A DNA stretch of 64,000 nt from Allorhizobium pseudoryzae (GTDB taxonomy: Bacteria; Pseudomonadota; Alphaproteobacteria; Rhizobiales; Rhizobiaceae), in assembly GCF_011046245.1 (NCBI RefSeq), contig NZ_CP049241.1, positions 2,062,001 through 2,126,000 on the forward strand, in the 5' to 3' direction. This document shows, piece by piece, positions 37,289 through 45,450 of the stretch; the first letter of the stretch is position 1, and each line of letters starts with the position of its first letter. A model generated the notes under the pieces. That model searched no databases, was not told the origin of the DNA, and was given only the letters and a program-made list of their open reading frames with translations. Made by a program: the position numbers and the translations under genes.

Positions 37289-37645
37289 ATGTTGAAGGTG
37301 ATCCATGCCGCCGGCTTGGCCCTTGTCGTGACGGTTGCAGGTCTTGCAACGACGTCGCCCGTCCGGGCACAGGACATTGAACTGCGCATCGGGCCGGATG
37401 GGGTTCGCCCGGTCATCCGCGATCCGCGTCAGCCGGAATATCGCGGCGACGACCGCCGCCGTCCGCCACCGCCGCCGTCGCGGGGCTGCAGCGAGCGCGA
37501 AGCCCGTGCCGCCGCCCGCGAAGCCGGCCTGCGGGATCCGGAAGTGGTCCGTGTCACGCCCGGCCGTGTCGTGGTCGAAGGTTATACCCGCCGTGGTCCG
37601 CAGCGCATCACGTTCGCCAACGAGCGTGGCTGCCCGGAGCTGTGA
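37289..37645 (+). CDS. Small secreted basic protein, unknown function
   Basis: 118 residues with a signal peptide (LALVVTVAGLATTSPVRAQ) after AAGGAGGAAAC. The mature part starts DIELRIGPDGVRPVIRDP, passes a Pro/Arg-rich linker, and ends in a short domain with a Cys pair: GCSEREARAAAREAGLRD to ANERGCPEL. This is a widespread rhizobial hypothetical family of periplasmic proteins with no known activity. EcfG-type promoter upstream and terminator downstream make it a single-gene unit. Confidence 0.75.
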   Translation: MLKVIHAAGLALVVTVAGLATTSPVRAQDIELRIGPDGVRPVIRDPRQPEYRGDDRRRPPPPPSRGCSEREARAAAREAGLRDPEVVRVTPGRVVVEGYTRRGPQRITFANERGCPEL

Positions 37646-37671
37646 AGCTTCGGCTTATCCACCATTCCTTG

Positions 37672-37696
37672 AAGCCCGGTTGACGCCGGGCTTTTT
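37672..37696 (+). terminator. Terminator after the small secreted protein
   Basis: AAGCCCGG (37672-37679), loop TTGACG, CCGGGCTT (37686-37693), T-run to 37696. Confidence 0.82.
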
Positions 37697-37776
37697 GCTG
37701 CCTTGAGATTGACGCGAGGCGGTGCAAAAAACGCAAGCATCATCCTCATCTTCTTCTCAACCTCGAGATCCTGCCC

Positions 37777-38130
37777 ATGCCCTTCTCGCTTTCTCCCGCG
37801 GCCGTCTGGCCGATCGTGATGCTGTTTGCCTCGAATGTGTTCATGACGTTTGCCTGGTACGGGCATCTGAAACACAAGAGTACCGCGATCTGGATTGCGA
37901 TCGTCGTCAGCTGGGGCATTGCCTTCTTCGAATATTGCCTCGCGGTGCCGGCCAACCGCATCGGTTCCGACGTCTATTCGACGGCGCAGTTGAAGACTAT
38001 CCAGGAGGTGATCACGCTCCTGGTCTTTTCCGGCTTCTCGGTGTTCTGGCTCGGCGAGAATTTTACCTGGAACCACGCCATCGGCTTTGCGCTGATCGCG
38101 GTCGGCGCATCCTTCATCTTCCGGGGGTGA
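37777..38130 (+). CDS. DUF486 family small membrane protein
   Basis: 117 residues with four predicted helices (AVWPIVMLFASNVFMTFAWY, IWIAIVVSWGIAFFEYCLAV, EVITLLVFSGFSVFWLGE, AIGFALIAVGASFIFRG). The sequence KTIQEVITL and the ending fit DUF486, a small relative of the drug/metabolite transporter folds. Substrate unknown. Its 3' end overlaps the convergent gene at 38114 by 17 bp. Confidence 0.85.
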   Translation: MPFSLSPAAVWPIVMLFASNVFMTFAWYGHLKHKSTAIWIAIVVSWGIAFFEYCLAVPANRIGSDVYSTAQLKTIQEVITLLVFSGFSVFWLGENFTWNHAIGFALIAVGASFIFRG

Positions 38131-38977
38131 TGCGTGCCATCCAGGCCCGCTCCGTGGCCGGCGCCTCGTCGGTGGTGATCTGGTCTGGCTTCAGCGCCAT
38201 CAGCGTGGAAAACTGCTGCCACTCCGTATCGCTGAAGCCGGCGTGTCGCCTCTTCAGGTTATAGGTCCAGGCATCCACCGTCCGCCCGGCATCGTGGCAG
38301 AGGCCGATGAGGTCGAGACCCGCCTCATGCGCGTTCAGGATCAGCGGCCAGGAGAGGTAGATCATCTCCGGTTCGGTCGGTCCCTGAAGATCGGCCGTCA
38401 GCTCCGCTTCCACGGCGGCGATGTCCCCCGTGGCCAGAATGTCCACCAGTTTGTCGGTGGGATCGATGCCGCGAGGGATCTCCGGCAGGCGGTTCTTGAT
38501 TGCGACGATCAGGTCGAGATCGCGGCCCGAGACGATGATCGAGCCGCCCGCCTTCGAAAAATGTTCGGCGAGGTGATCGAGCCCGCGCGCGCCGATCGTC
38601 GTCAGCCGGTCCTTCATGTCGAACTGCAGAAGCGCCTCCGGATGCGCCTTGGTGAGAAGCGAGGCTAGGTCTTCACCCAGGATGGGAGCCGTGCCGCCCG
38701 CCCGCATGCGAAGAGACCGGATGGCTTCGCCGGAGCTCTCGCAGACCAGGCCTTGGCCGCTGGTTTCGCCTGAAAGATCCGCATCATGCAGCACCACGAA
38801 GCCGCCATCGCCGCGCACGCGCAGATCCAGTTCCATGGAGGCGCCGAGGACAAAACCGAGCGCCATGGTTTCCGCGGAAAACAGCGGCGCATCGAGGCTG
38901 AGGCGCAGGCGATGCCACTTGAGACGGGTGCGATGCCCGGCGTGGAAGAGATCAAGACCGGGGGGCATGTCGCTCAT
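38114..38977 (-). CDS. Glycerophosphodiester phosphodiesterase-like protein
   Basis: 287 residues. The N-terminal half has the GDPD metal/active-site pattern in MELDLRVRGDGGFVVLHDADL (Glu/Asp then His), preceded by HAGHRTRLKWHRL and followed by LLQFDMKD. The C-terminus (LILNAHEAGLDLIGLCHDAG, VDAWTYNL) continues the TIM-barrel pattern. The first His of the classical HRG motif is replaced by the FHAGHRT arrangement, so activity on glycerophosphodiesters is not assured. It is convergent with the DUF486 gene. Confidence 0.72.
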   Translation of the reverse strand: MSDMPPGLDLFHAGHRTRLKWHRLRLSLDAPLFSAETMALGFVLGASMELDLRVRGDGGFVVLHDADLSGETSGQGLVCESSGEAIRSLRMRAGGTAPILGEDLASLLTKAHPEALLQFDMKDRLTTIGARGLDHLAEHFSKAGGSIIVSGRDLDLIVAIKNRLPEIPRGIDPTDKLVDILATGDIAAVEAELTADLQGPTEPEMIYLSWPLILNAHEAGLDLIGLCHDAGRTVDAWTYNLKRRHAGFSDTEWQQFSTLMALKPDQITTDEAPATERAWMARITPGR

Positions 38978-39213
38978 GGTGTCCGATTGTCCGTCGATTG
39001 GCGTTCAAGTGTCGTGGGGTGCGGTGCGGTTTGTTCCCAAGGGGTGAACCGCACATTCCGTTCCATCGATAGAGGATAAGAGGTCCGGACGCACGATCTC
39101 GTCCGGCCTTTCCTGCAGGACTATTGCCTGTCGTGCATGACAACGCTGTGATCGGAATAGCTGGAGGCGAAATTGACGTCGTAGAGAGAGCGCCACGGAA
39201 GATGGCCGATTTG

Positions 39214-39238
39214 GGAACATCGGCCTCCGCCTCCAGTT
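39214..39238 (+). promoter_or_regulatory. EcfG-like promoter before the SDR gene
   Basis: GGAAC (39214-39218), 16 bases, AGTT (39235-39238), one mismatch from CGTT, 32 bp before the ATG at 39270. A hairpin GGCCGAT/ATCGGCC overlaps the -35. Confidence 0.5.
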
Positions 39239-39269
39239 GGGCTATCGATTCCAACAGATGAGGTTTTCC

Positions 39270-40130
39270 ATGGCACAGCAACATCCGACGCCGCCGTTTC
39301 CGCAGGGCAAGATCCCGATGCCTGGCACCACCGGGCAGATGAACCCCGTCCCGGATCACGGCGAGCAGTCCTATCGTGGTTCGGACAGGCTTGCCGGCAA
39401 AAAGGCGGTCATCACCGGCGGCGATAGCGGCATCGGACGTGCGGTGGCCATCGCCTTTGCGCGCGAGGGCGCCGATCTCGTCATCGCCTATCTGGACGAG
39501 GATGAGGATGCGAAGGACACGCAGCGTCTTGTCGAAGAAGCGGGCCGCAAGGCGGTGTTGGTGCGTGGCGACCTGCAATCGGCCGATCATTGCCGCCAAG
39601 TGATCGATACCGCGGTGTCCGAACTCGGCGGGATCGACATCCTGGTCAACAATGCGGCGCACCAGGCCACCTTCTCCTCCATCGAGGAGATCCCGGACGA
39701 GGAGTGGGAGCTGACTTTCCGCGTCAACATCCACGCCATGTTCTACCTGACGAAGGCCGCCGTTGCCCACATGAAGCCCGGCAGCGCCATCATCAACACC
39801 GCCTCGATCAATTCCGACAGCCCGAACCCCTCGCTGCTCGCCTATGCAACGACGAAGGGCGCGATCCAGAACTTTACCGCCGGTCTCGCCCAGCTGCTGG
39901 CGGAAAAGGGCATCCGCGCCAATGCGGTGGCGCCGGGCCCGATCTGGACGCCGCTCATTCCCTCCACGCTGCCGGAGGAATCGGTCAAGAATTTCGGCAA
40001 GCAGGTGCCGATGCAGCGCCCCGGCCAGCCGGCGGAGCTCGCCACCGCCTACGTGATGCTCGCCGATCCGCTGTCGAGCTACGTATCCGGCGCGACCATC
40101 GCGGTCACCGGCGGCAAGCCGATCATCTGA
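39270..40130 (+). CDS. SDR family oxidoreductase (YghA/general-stress type)
   Basis: 286 residues from the ATG at 39270 (GAGG upstream). It has a long N-terminal arm ending PDHGEQSYRGSDRLAGKKAV before the Rossmann glycine motif ITGGDSGIGRAVAIAFAREG. NNAA block LVNNAAHQATF, active-site Ser in IINTASINSD, and the YxxxK in YATTKGAIQNFTAG. The shape matches the E. coli YghA / B. subtilis YhdF general stress dehydrogenases. An EcfG-like promoter precedes it. Confidence 0.9.
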   Translation: MAQQHPTPPFPQGKIPMPGTTGQMNPVPDHGEQSYRGSDRLAGKKAVITGGDSGIGRAVAIAFAREGADLVIAYLDEDEDAKDTQRLVEEAGRKAVLVRGDLQSADHCRQVIDTAVSELGGIDILVNNAAHQATFSSIEEIPDEEWELTFRVNIHAMFYLTKAAVAHMKPGSAIINTASINSDSPNPSLLAYATTKGAIQNFTAGLAQLLAEKGIRANAVAPGPIWTPLIPSTLPEESVKNFGKQVPMQRPGQPAELATAYVMLADPLSSYVSGATIAVTGGKPII

Positions 40131-40205
40131 CGGTCGGTGACGAGGACCTCTTCCCATAACGGGAAGGGGCCGGACTGCTGACACGTGCCTTGTGCCCTAT
40201 TTCGT

Positions 40206-40285
40206 CATGCTCGGGCTTGTCCCGAGCATGTCCAAATAATTGATTTTATTCGATTTTGATAGATCCTCGACACAGGGCCGAGGAT
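40206..40285. repeat. Dispersed two-hairpin intergenic repeat, copy 2
   Basis: ATGCTCGGG/CCCGAGCAT at 40207-40229 and ATCCTCG/CGAGGAT at 40263-40285, the same two stems as copy 1 at 18894-18971 but in reverse order, so the element is inverted. Confidence 0.78.
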
Positions 40286-40332
40286 GACGCCGCGTGTTGG
40301 CAGGTCGGCCTCTCAACAAACTGAGCCATCCG

Positions 40333-40549
40333 AACAAGGACTTGGGGCTTGCCTCAAGCGCTTGTCTTGGCATGGACCTTGATCAATTGGCTGCTTCGCC
40401 GACGGGAGGGGTATGGCTTCCAGGTCACACCAGCTCTCATAAAAGGGCAAAGACCCAACTTCGTGCGGTCTCCCCCTTTGTGCGGAAGATGGCGGCAGCC
40501 AGAGGGGCCGGGCCCCGTAAGATCGCAGCGTCAAATCGGTCGCCGCCCC
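40333..40549. repeat. Degenerate copy of a rhizobial interspersed element
   Basis: On the minus strand it reads GGCCCCTCTGGCTGCCGCCATCT..., close to the common rhizobial/Brucella intergenic pattern with a CTGCCGGxCATCTCCCCCAC-type core. Another partial copy with a CCTGCCGGGCATCTCTCCCA core is at 55428. Internal stem GGGGCC/GGGCCCC at about 40502-40516. Confidence 0.5.
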
Positions 40550-40834
40550 TCAGCTATGCCGCCCCACATGGCGGGCGAGGTCCTCGAAATTCACCTCCGC
40601 GCCCTTTTCCGCCGCCTCGTTGGCGGTGATCAGCAGCCGGATCGGAAAGGCCACCGCCTTTCGATGCGAGTCCGAAACGCTCGCCGGCTCAGGGTCCCGC
40701 AGCACCGTGCGCTCGGTCTCCAGAAGCGTCTCGTGGATTTCCTCATGCGTCAGAAGCTGTTTTTCGACCAGCAGGCGGTTCATGGCCGCGACGGCGAGAT
40801 AGAGGCCTTCCAGTTGCGGATTGGCGGTGTTCAT
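40550..40834 (-). CDS. Small hypothetical protein in operon with ndh
   Basis: 94 residues from the ATG at 40834 (GAGTGAAGGA upstream), starting 5 bp after the ndh stop. It is helical: LEGLYLAVAAMNRLLVEKQ, LTHEEIHETLLETERTVLR, VAFPIRLLITANEAAEKG and FEDLARHVGRHS. No family is recognised; similar small helical proteins next to type II NADH dehydrogenases occur in rhizobia. Cotranscription with ndh implies a linked stress or respiratory role. Confidence 0.68.
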   Translation of the reverse strand: MNTANPQLEGLYLAVAAMNRLLVEKQLLTHEEIHETLLETERTVLRDPEPASVSDSHRKAVAFPIRLLITANEAAEKGAEVNFEDLARHVGRHS

Positions 40835-40838
40835 TCCT

Positions 40839-42179
40839 TCACTCCGGTTGGGTGGTCGCGGGCAGCACCGACGCCACGTTTTCATCGATCAGCCGCGCGC
40901 CGCGCTGGCGGGTGAGATACCGCCAGATCCACTGGATGGTAACGAGCAGGCGTTTTTCGAAATTGACGAGCAGATAGACATGCACGAGCGCCCAGAGCAG
41001 CCAGGCGAGCCGGCCCTTCAGCTGCCAGCGGCCAAAATCGAAGATCGCCGCGTGCCGGCCGATGACGGCGGTGTTGCCGCGATTGTGGAAGTGGAAGGCG
41101 CCCGGCTTGCGACCGTCCAGAAGCTCTCCCCGCAGCGCGTGCCCCAAAAACTGCCCCTGCTGCTTGGCGACCTGGGCAAGCGCCGGCAGCGGCTTGCCAT
41201 CCTCGCCGAGCCCCAGCGCGGTGTCGCCGATTGAAAAGATGTCGGCAAAACCCGTGATGCGCAGGTCCGGATCGACGGGAATGCGCCCGCCGGCCTTGCC
41301 TTCGATCCCCAGCCAGCCGGCAGCGGGTGAGGCTTTGACGCCAGCGCCCCAGATGACGTTGCCGGTGCGGATGGTCTGGCCGCCCGCCACCACGCGGTCG
41401 CGGGTCACCTCATCGACCCGCTGCCCGGTCGTCACCTCGACGCCCATCTTCTGCAGCTCTGCGGCCGCATAGGTAGTGAGGTTTTCCGGGAAGGCGGCGA
41501 GAATACGCGGGCCGGCCTCCACCAGCAGCACACGAAAATCCTCCGGCGCCAATTTCCGGAAATCGCGGGTGATCATGAAGCGGCCAAGCTCGGCAATCGC
41601 GCCGGCCATCTCGACGCCAGTCGGCCCGCCGCCGATGATCACGCTGGTGAGGAGCGCCTTCTTCTCCTCCGGGTCGGTGGAGAGTTCGGCACGCTCGAAG
41701 GCAAGCAGCAGGCGCTGGCGGATCAGCCGCGCCTCGTGGATGGTCTTGAGGCCCGGTGCCGCGGCGCGCCAGTCATCATGGCCGAAGTAATTGTATTCGG
41801 AGCCGGTGGCGATCACCAGGCGGTCGTAGGAGACGGGAAGGCCATGATCGACCAGCACGGTCTTTGCCACCGGATCGATGCCGTGCACCTCCGCCAGCAT
41901 CACCTTGATGTTGCGATAGCGCCCGAGCGAACGGCGGATCGGCTCGGAAATGTCTGCCGGCGAAAGGGCGGCGGTGGCCACCTGATAAAGAAGCGGCTGG
42001 AAGAGATTGTGATTGCGACGGTCGATGACGGTGACATCGATCGCACTGTTGCCGAGCGCCCGGGCCACCGCCAGACCGCCGAAGCCGGCGCCGATGATGA
42101 CGACGCGCTGTGGACGTGACGGGGCGGTGCGTGGTTCGGCTCCGCCTCTCAGGATCGCCATGTCGGGATTGATGCTCAT
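40839..42179 (-). CDS. ndh: Type II NADH:quinone oxidoreductase (Ndh)
   Basis: 446 residues. FAD site VVIIGAGFGGLAVARALG near residue 28, quinone/FAD region QPLLYQVATAALSPADIS, NAD(P)-binding SVIIGGGPTGVEMAGAIAELG near 178, and DIFSIGDTALG. The C-terminal amphipathic helix AWLLWALVHVYLLVNFEKRL would anchor it to the membrane. It passes electrons from NADH to quinone without proton pumping. A divergent EcfG-like promoter upstream suggests stress induction. Confidence 0.92.
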   Translation of the reverse strand: MSINPDMAILRGGAEPRTAPSRPQRVVIIGAGFGGLAVARALGNSAIDVTVIDRRNHNLFQPLLYQVATAALSPADISEPIRRSLGRYRNIKVMLAEVHGIDPVAKTVLVDHGLPVSYDRLVIATGSEYNYFGHDDWRAAAPGLKTIHEARLIRQRLLLAFERAELSTDPEEKKALLTSVIIGGGPTGVEMAGAIAELGRFMITRDFRKLAPEDFRVLLVEAGPRILAAFPENLTTYAAAELQKMGVEVTTGQRVDEVTRDRVVAGGQTIRTGNVIWGAGVKASPAAGWLGIEGKAGGRIPVDPDLRITGFADIFSIGDTALGLGEDGKPLPALAQVAKQQGQFLGHALRGELLDGRKPGAFHFHNRGNTAVIGRHAAIFDFGRWQLKGRLAWLLWALVHVYLLVNFEKRLLVTIQWIWRYLTRQRGARLIDENVASVLPATTQPE

Positions 42180-42228
42180 GAAATGTCCTTTGCCGTCGCG
42201 TCGTCGGAAAGACCGCGCACTTCGGCCG

Positions 42229-42253
42229 AACCGCCTGATCTGCCGAAGGTTCC
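42229..42253 (-). promoter_or_regulatory. EcfG-like promoter for ndh (minus strand)
   Basis: Minus-strand GGAAC (42253-42249), 16 bases, GGTT (42232-42229), one mismatch from CGTT, 50 bp before the ndh start. It is back to back with the exact site at 42267. Confidence 0.5.
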
Positions 42254-42266
42254 AGCGGAGGGCGGC

Positions 42267-42291
42267 GGAACCTTCGCGGCAGGTTTGCGTT
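42267..42291 (+). promoter_or_regulatory. EcfG-type promoter before the tandem micro-peptides
   Basis: GGAAC (42267-42271), 16 bases, CGTT (42288-42291), exact consensus, 30 bp before the ATG at 42321. It also carries a second weaker candidate GGAAC at 42300. Confidence 0.75.
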
Positions 42292-42320
42292 TTTCAAGCG
42301 GAACAACTCGGAGCGTGAAA

Positions 42321-42395
42321 ATGAACAGCATCGTTTGGCTCGTGGGAGCCGTCGTCATCATCATCGCCGTTCTCAACCTTGTCGGTTTTGCCTGA
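42321..42395 (+). CDS. 24-residue membrane peptide, copy 1
   Basis: A 24-residue hydrophobic peptide starting MNSIVWLVGAVVIIIAV and ending LNLVGFA, one predicted transmembrane helix, with GGAG eight bases upstream. It repeats at 42430 with 19 or so identical residues. Micro-proteins of this kind ('MN(S/T)I(I/V)W...VGxA' ends) are seen in rhizobia as hypothetical proteins. I do not know a function. The tandem copies behind an exact EcfG-type promoter suggest a stress-induced membrane peptide. Confidence 0.72.
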   Translation: MNSIVWLVGAVVIIIAVLNLVGFA

Positions 42396-42429
42396 GCGGC
42401 GAAACCATAACCCCATTCAGGAGGGACTC

Positions 42430-42504
42430 ATGAACAGCATCGTTTGGCTCGTAGGCGCCGTCGTTATCGTCGTTGCCATTCTGTCTTTTGTCGGCATCGC
42501 CTGA
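42430..42504 (+). CDS. 24-residue membrane peptide, copy 2
   Basis: 24 residues, starting MNSIVWLVGAVVIVVAI and ending LSFVGIA, with a perfect ribosome site (AGGAGGGACTC) before the ATG. The first 13 residues are identical to copy 1 and the divergence is conservative, so both copies are under selection as protein. The DNA between the two genes (34 bp) is not repeated. A strong terminator follows, closing a two-gene unit. Confidence 0.75.
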   Translation: MNSIVWLVGAVVIVVAILSFVGIA

Positions 42505-42525
42505 TCCCGTCAGCACACCCAACAC

Positions 42526-42560
42526 AAAAAGGCGCTCGCCCCCTCGGCGGCGCCTTTTTT
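42526..42560 (+). terminator. Terminator after the micro-peptide genes
   Basis: AAAAAGGCGC (42526-42535) and GCGCCTTTTTT (42550-42560) with a GC-rich inner part, long T-run. Confidence 0.85.
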
Positions 42561-42639
42561 CATGCCGTTTTGCAGCCGGTAGCGAACTTAAGGGTGCGAT
42601 GGCCTCTCGCCGTCGGACGACGAGAGGCCGCTGAGCGGT

Positions 42640-45303
42640 TCAGCCTTTGATGAGCACCGAGACGGGAGCCTCCAGGATTTCCAGCGCAAGCTCGGCTCCC
42701 GCGTCGATCTGCTGGTCGCTCAGCAGGTCGCGATAGGTGCCGCCGCCGAAGACCTCCGTCAGGGAAACGGTGGTGCCAGCCCAGAAGGAGGCCTCCGGCA
42801 GAGCCTTGGCATCGCGGATGGCGGAGAACAACAGCCGCGGCGCGATCACCACGATCCGTTGGTCCTGGAAACGCCGGCCGAAGGCCACCACATGGTTTGC
42901 CGCCCGACCCGAGACCGGCAGCGGCACGTAATCACCCGTCCGGAACAGCTCCGGATGGTCGCGCCGCAGCGGCAGGATTTTGCCGACCACCTGCTGCTTC
43001 AGCCGACCGTCCAGCCAGAGCGCCGGGTCCGAGGTGTCGGCTTCTCTATCGAGCCCGGCGGTCAGGCGGGCAAAATCCGGCATGCGGCGATTGTCGGGAT
43101 CGACCAGACTCAGGTCCAGGCCTTCGCTGCCCTGATAGATGTCCGGCACGCCGGGGGCGGTGAGCTTGATCAGCGTCTGCGTCACGCCGTTGACGGCGCC
43201 TGCGAGGAAGACGGTTTCCATGCGGCTGACGAAATCGCGGCGGAAGTCCGCGGCCTCTGGCGAAAACAGGTGCTGCGCATAGGCCGTGACCGCCTTCTCA
43301 TAGCCCTGGTTCTGGTCGTTCCAGCTGGTGCGCAGCTTTGCTTCGCGCAACGACTTTTCCAGATAGGGGAGGAAACGCTCCTCGAGGGCCTTCAGGCCCT
43401 CGGTGTCATCCGGTCCGAGATCCTCCGGCCAGACGCCGATCAGCGCCTGGTAGATCAGCCATTCGACGGCCGGCTCCGGAGCGGGACCGTCGTTGAGAGA
43501 GACGACGGCCTTGGCGTTCATCCGGCGCCAGTCCTCAAGCGCCGCCTGCCACAGGTCCGGAGCTTCCGACAGGGCATAGAGACGGGCGCGGGCATCTTCG
43601 CCACGTTTCGTGTCGTGCGTGGAGGTGGCAGACAAGCCTGCGGGCTGGCTCTCCTGGCGCGCCTTCATCTCGGCATGGAAGGCGTCAAGGCCGAATGTTC
43701 GGCCATGCGGCTCCGAGCCCACCTCGTTCAGCGCCAGCAGCGGGTTCAGGCGGTAAAACAGCGTGTCCTCGATGGATTTCGCCATCAGCGGACCCGTCAA
43801 CTGCTGGAAGCGGGTGCGGAACATGCGCGCGGTGGCATCGACGCCCTGCCTCACATCGCCCAAGAGGATACGGCCGAGGAAGGTCAGAGCCTCCGGTTTC
43901 GGCGGTTTCGGGCTTCGCCCAACCGTCTCCATCACATCGGTCAGCCGCTGGCGGTCGGCGAGAGCGAGGCCGATCTCGTTGCCATAGGTGCGGTAGACCG
44001 GGAAGGCGATCAGCAGTTCCCGAAGCGCCTGGCGCAGGTCGTCCTCCGAGAGGGTCTGTGCATCCGCATCGTCGCCGGCAATCTCTGATGCAAGGTCTAG
44101 CAACCTGCGGCCTTCACCCTCGAAGTTTACGTCCGCCATCAGCCCCTTGGCGGCGCGCAGTTCGGCTCCGAAATCCACCGGCTTGCCCGTCACGTCCGCA
44201 TACTGGCGGTTAAAGGTCTCCACCGTCTCCGGGGCCAGCATCACGTCGGACAGGGCGGCGATGAATTCGTAACCGGTCGTGCCGGAAATCGGCCAGCTCG
44301 AGGGCAGGTGCTCGCCATGCGCCAGGATTTTTTCGACGGTCAGATAACAATCCGGCCCGACTTCTAGCCGCAGCCGGTCGAGATAGGCGCCGGGATCGGA
44401 CAGGCCATCGACATGGTCGATGCGCAACCCGTCCACCTTGCCCTCCTTCACGAGATCGAGGATCAGCCGGTGACTTTCGGCAAACACGGCCTCATCCTCG
44501 ACCCGCAGGCCGGCAAGGCCGGTGATCTCGAAGAAACGGCGGTAGGAGAGGTCCCGTGGTGCATCGCGCCAGGAGATCAGCCGATAGGGCTGCGCTTCAT
44601 GCAGGGCCTGGAGCCGGCGCTGATCCTTCGCCTGTTCGGCCAGCGCCGCATCCAGCCGGTCGGCCTTGGCACTTTCCGCGAGCGCCCGCATCGCCTGATG
44701 GAAATTCTCTTCCCGCTCGGGGTCGGCCTTGGCCGCCAGGGCGCGGATTTCGTCTGCCACCGGAAGTGCGATGCCCTCCAATGCCTGCGGATAGGTGGAC
44801 GGAGAGAGCGGGTAATGGCTGTCGAAATAGCCGAGCGCCAGACAGCCGGCCTGGCGATCCAGAACGAGGGTCAGGTCGCCCTGAGCAAGAACCGTGACGA
44901 AGTCATCGCCCAGAAAGGGCAGGGTCAGGCGTTTCGTCCAGTTGACGTCGAAGAAACGGGCATAACGGCTGTCACGACCCCATTCGATGATGCTGCGCCA
45001 CCAGCGGTTTTCGAGCCCTGCCGCCATGTGGTTCGGCACGATGTCGAGGATGAGGCCGAGCCCCGCCTCTTTGAGCGCTGCCGACAGCCGGTCGAAACCC
45101 TCGCGTCCGCCAAGCTCCGGATCGATCTTGTTGGCATCCGCCACATCATAACCATGCGTCGAATCCGGCGCCGCGGTGAAGATCGGCGAAGCGTAGAGAT
45201 GGCTGATGCCGAGCCGCTTCAGGTAGGGGACGAGTTCAACGGCACGGTCGAAGGTCATGCCGTTGCGGAACTGAATGCGATAGGTGGCGGTAGGGATCGT
45301 CAC
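42640..45303 (-). CDS. treY: Maltooligosyl trehalose synthase TreY
   Basis: 887 residues from the GTG at 45303 (GGAGAAG upstream). GH13 signature blocks: TATYRIQFRNGMTFDRAVEL, DIVPNHMA, GLRIDHVDGLSDPGAYLDRL (nucleophile Asp), LTVEKILAHGE (acid/base Glu) and ATSTHDTKRGEDARARL. It converts the reducing end of a maltodextrin into trehalose, which TreZ then releases. TreZ is not in the window. Trehalose is an osmo/desiccation protectant, which fits the exact EcfG-type promoter upstream. A GC-rich hairpin (42601-42629) follows the stop. Confidence 0.95.
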   Translation of the reverse strand: MTIPTATYRIQFRNGMTFDRAVELVPYLKRLGISHLYASPIFTAAPDSTHGYDVADANKIDPELGGREGFDRLSAALKEAGLGLILDIVPNHMAAGLENRWWRSIIEWGRDSRYARFFDVNWTKRLTLPFLGDDFVTVLAQGDLTLVLDRQAGCLALGYFDSHYPLSPSTYPQALEGIALPVADEIRALAAKADPEREENFHQAMRALAESAKADRLDAALAEQAKDQRRLQALHEAQPYRLISWRDAPRDLSYRRFFEITGLAGLRVEDEAVFAESHRLILDLVKEGKVDGLRIDHVDGLSDPGAYLDRLRLEVGPDCYLTVEKILAHGEHLPSSWPISGTTGYEFIAALSDVMLAPETVETFNRQYADVTGKPVDFGAELRAAKGLMADVNFEGEGRRLLDLASEIAGDDADAQTLSEDDLRQALRELLIAFPVYRTYGNEIGLALADRQRLTDVMETVGRSPKPPKPEALTFLGRILLGDVRQGVDATARMFRTRFQQLTGPLMAKSIEDTLFYRLNPLLALNEVGSEPHGRTFGLDAFHAEMKARQESQPAGLSATSTHDTKRGEDARARLYALSEAPDLWQAALEDWRRMNAKAVVSLNDGPAPEPAVEWLIYQALIGVWPEDLGPDDTEGLKALEERFLPYLEKSLREAKLRTSWNDQNQGYEKAVTAYAQHLFSPEAADFRRDFVSRMETVFLAGAVNGVTQTLIKLTAPGVPDIYQGSEGLDLSLVDPDNRRMPDFARLTAGLDREADTSDPALWLDGRLKQQVVGKILPLRRDHPELFRTGDYVPLPVSGRAANHVVAFGRRFQDQRIVVIAPRLLFSAIRDAKALPEASFWAGTTVSLTEVFGGGTYRDLLSDQQIDAGAELALEILEAPVSVLIKG

Positions 45304-45357
45304 GCTGGGCTTCTCCTGCGGGGGGCGTTGGGTGAGGAAGGGCAAGTAACGCCACCC

Positions 45358-45382
45358 AACGCCGGGGGAAGATTGCGGTTCC
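45358..45382 (-). promoter_or_regulatory. EcfG-type promoter before treY (minus strand)
   Basis: Minus-strand GGAAC (45382-45378), 16 bases, CGTT (45361-45358), exact consensus, 55 bp before the GTG start. Confidence 0.78.
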
Positions 45383-45450
45383 CGGCGCGGCCATCGCGTC
45401 TAGTCAAAATGCAGGGGCTAAGACCTGCTGCCGGCGCCGGAGTGACCTGC

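Larger units (their letters stand above)
40131..40549. other. Repeat-rich intergenic region (420 bp)
   Basis: No convincing gene. Contents: a weak hairpin CTTCCCATAACGGGAAG after the SDR stop, the dispersed two-hairpin repeat copy 2 (40206-40285), and a degenerate intergenic element from about 40333 to 40549. A 73-residue frame on the minus strand inside the latter is judged not to be a gene. Confidence 0.7.

Noticed and set aside
38978..39110. EcfG promoter before the GDPD-like gene
   Set aside because: GGAAC motifs are present on the minus strand but no CGTT follows at 16-17 bases.
40313..40534. 73-codon minus-strand frame (PSSAQRGRPHEVGSL...)
   Set aside because: It lies wholly inside a degenerate interspersed repeat with no ribosome site; translated copies of such repeats are a known false gene class in rhizobia.
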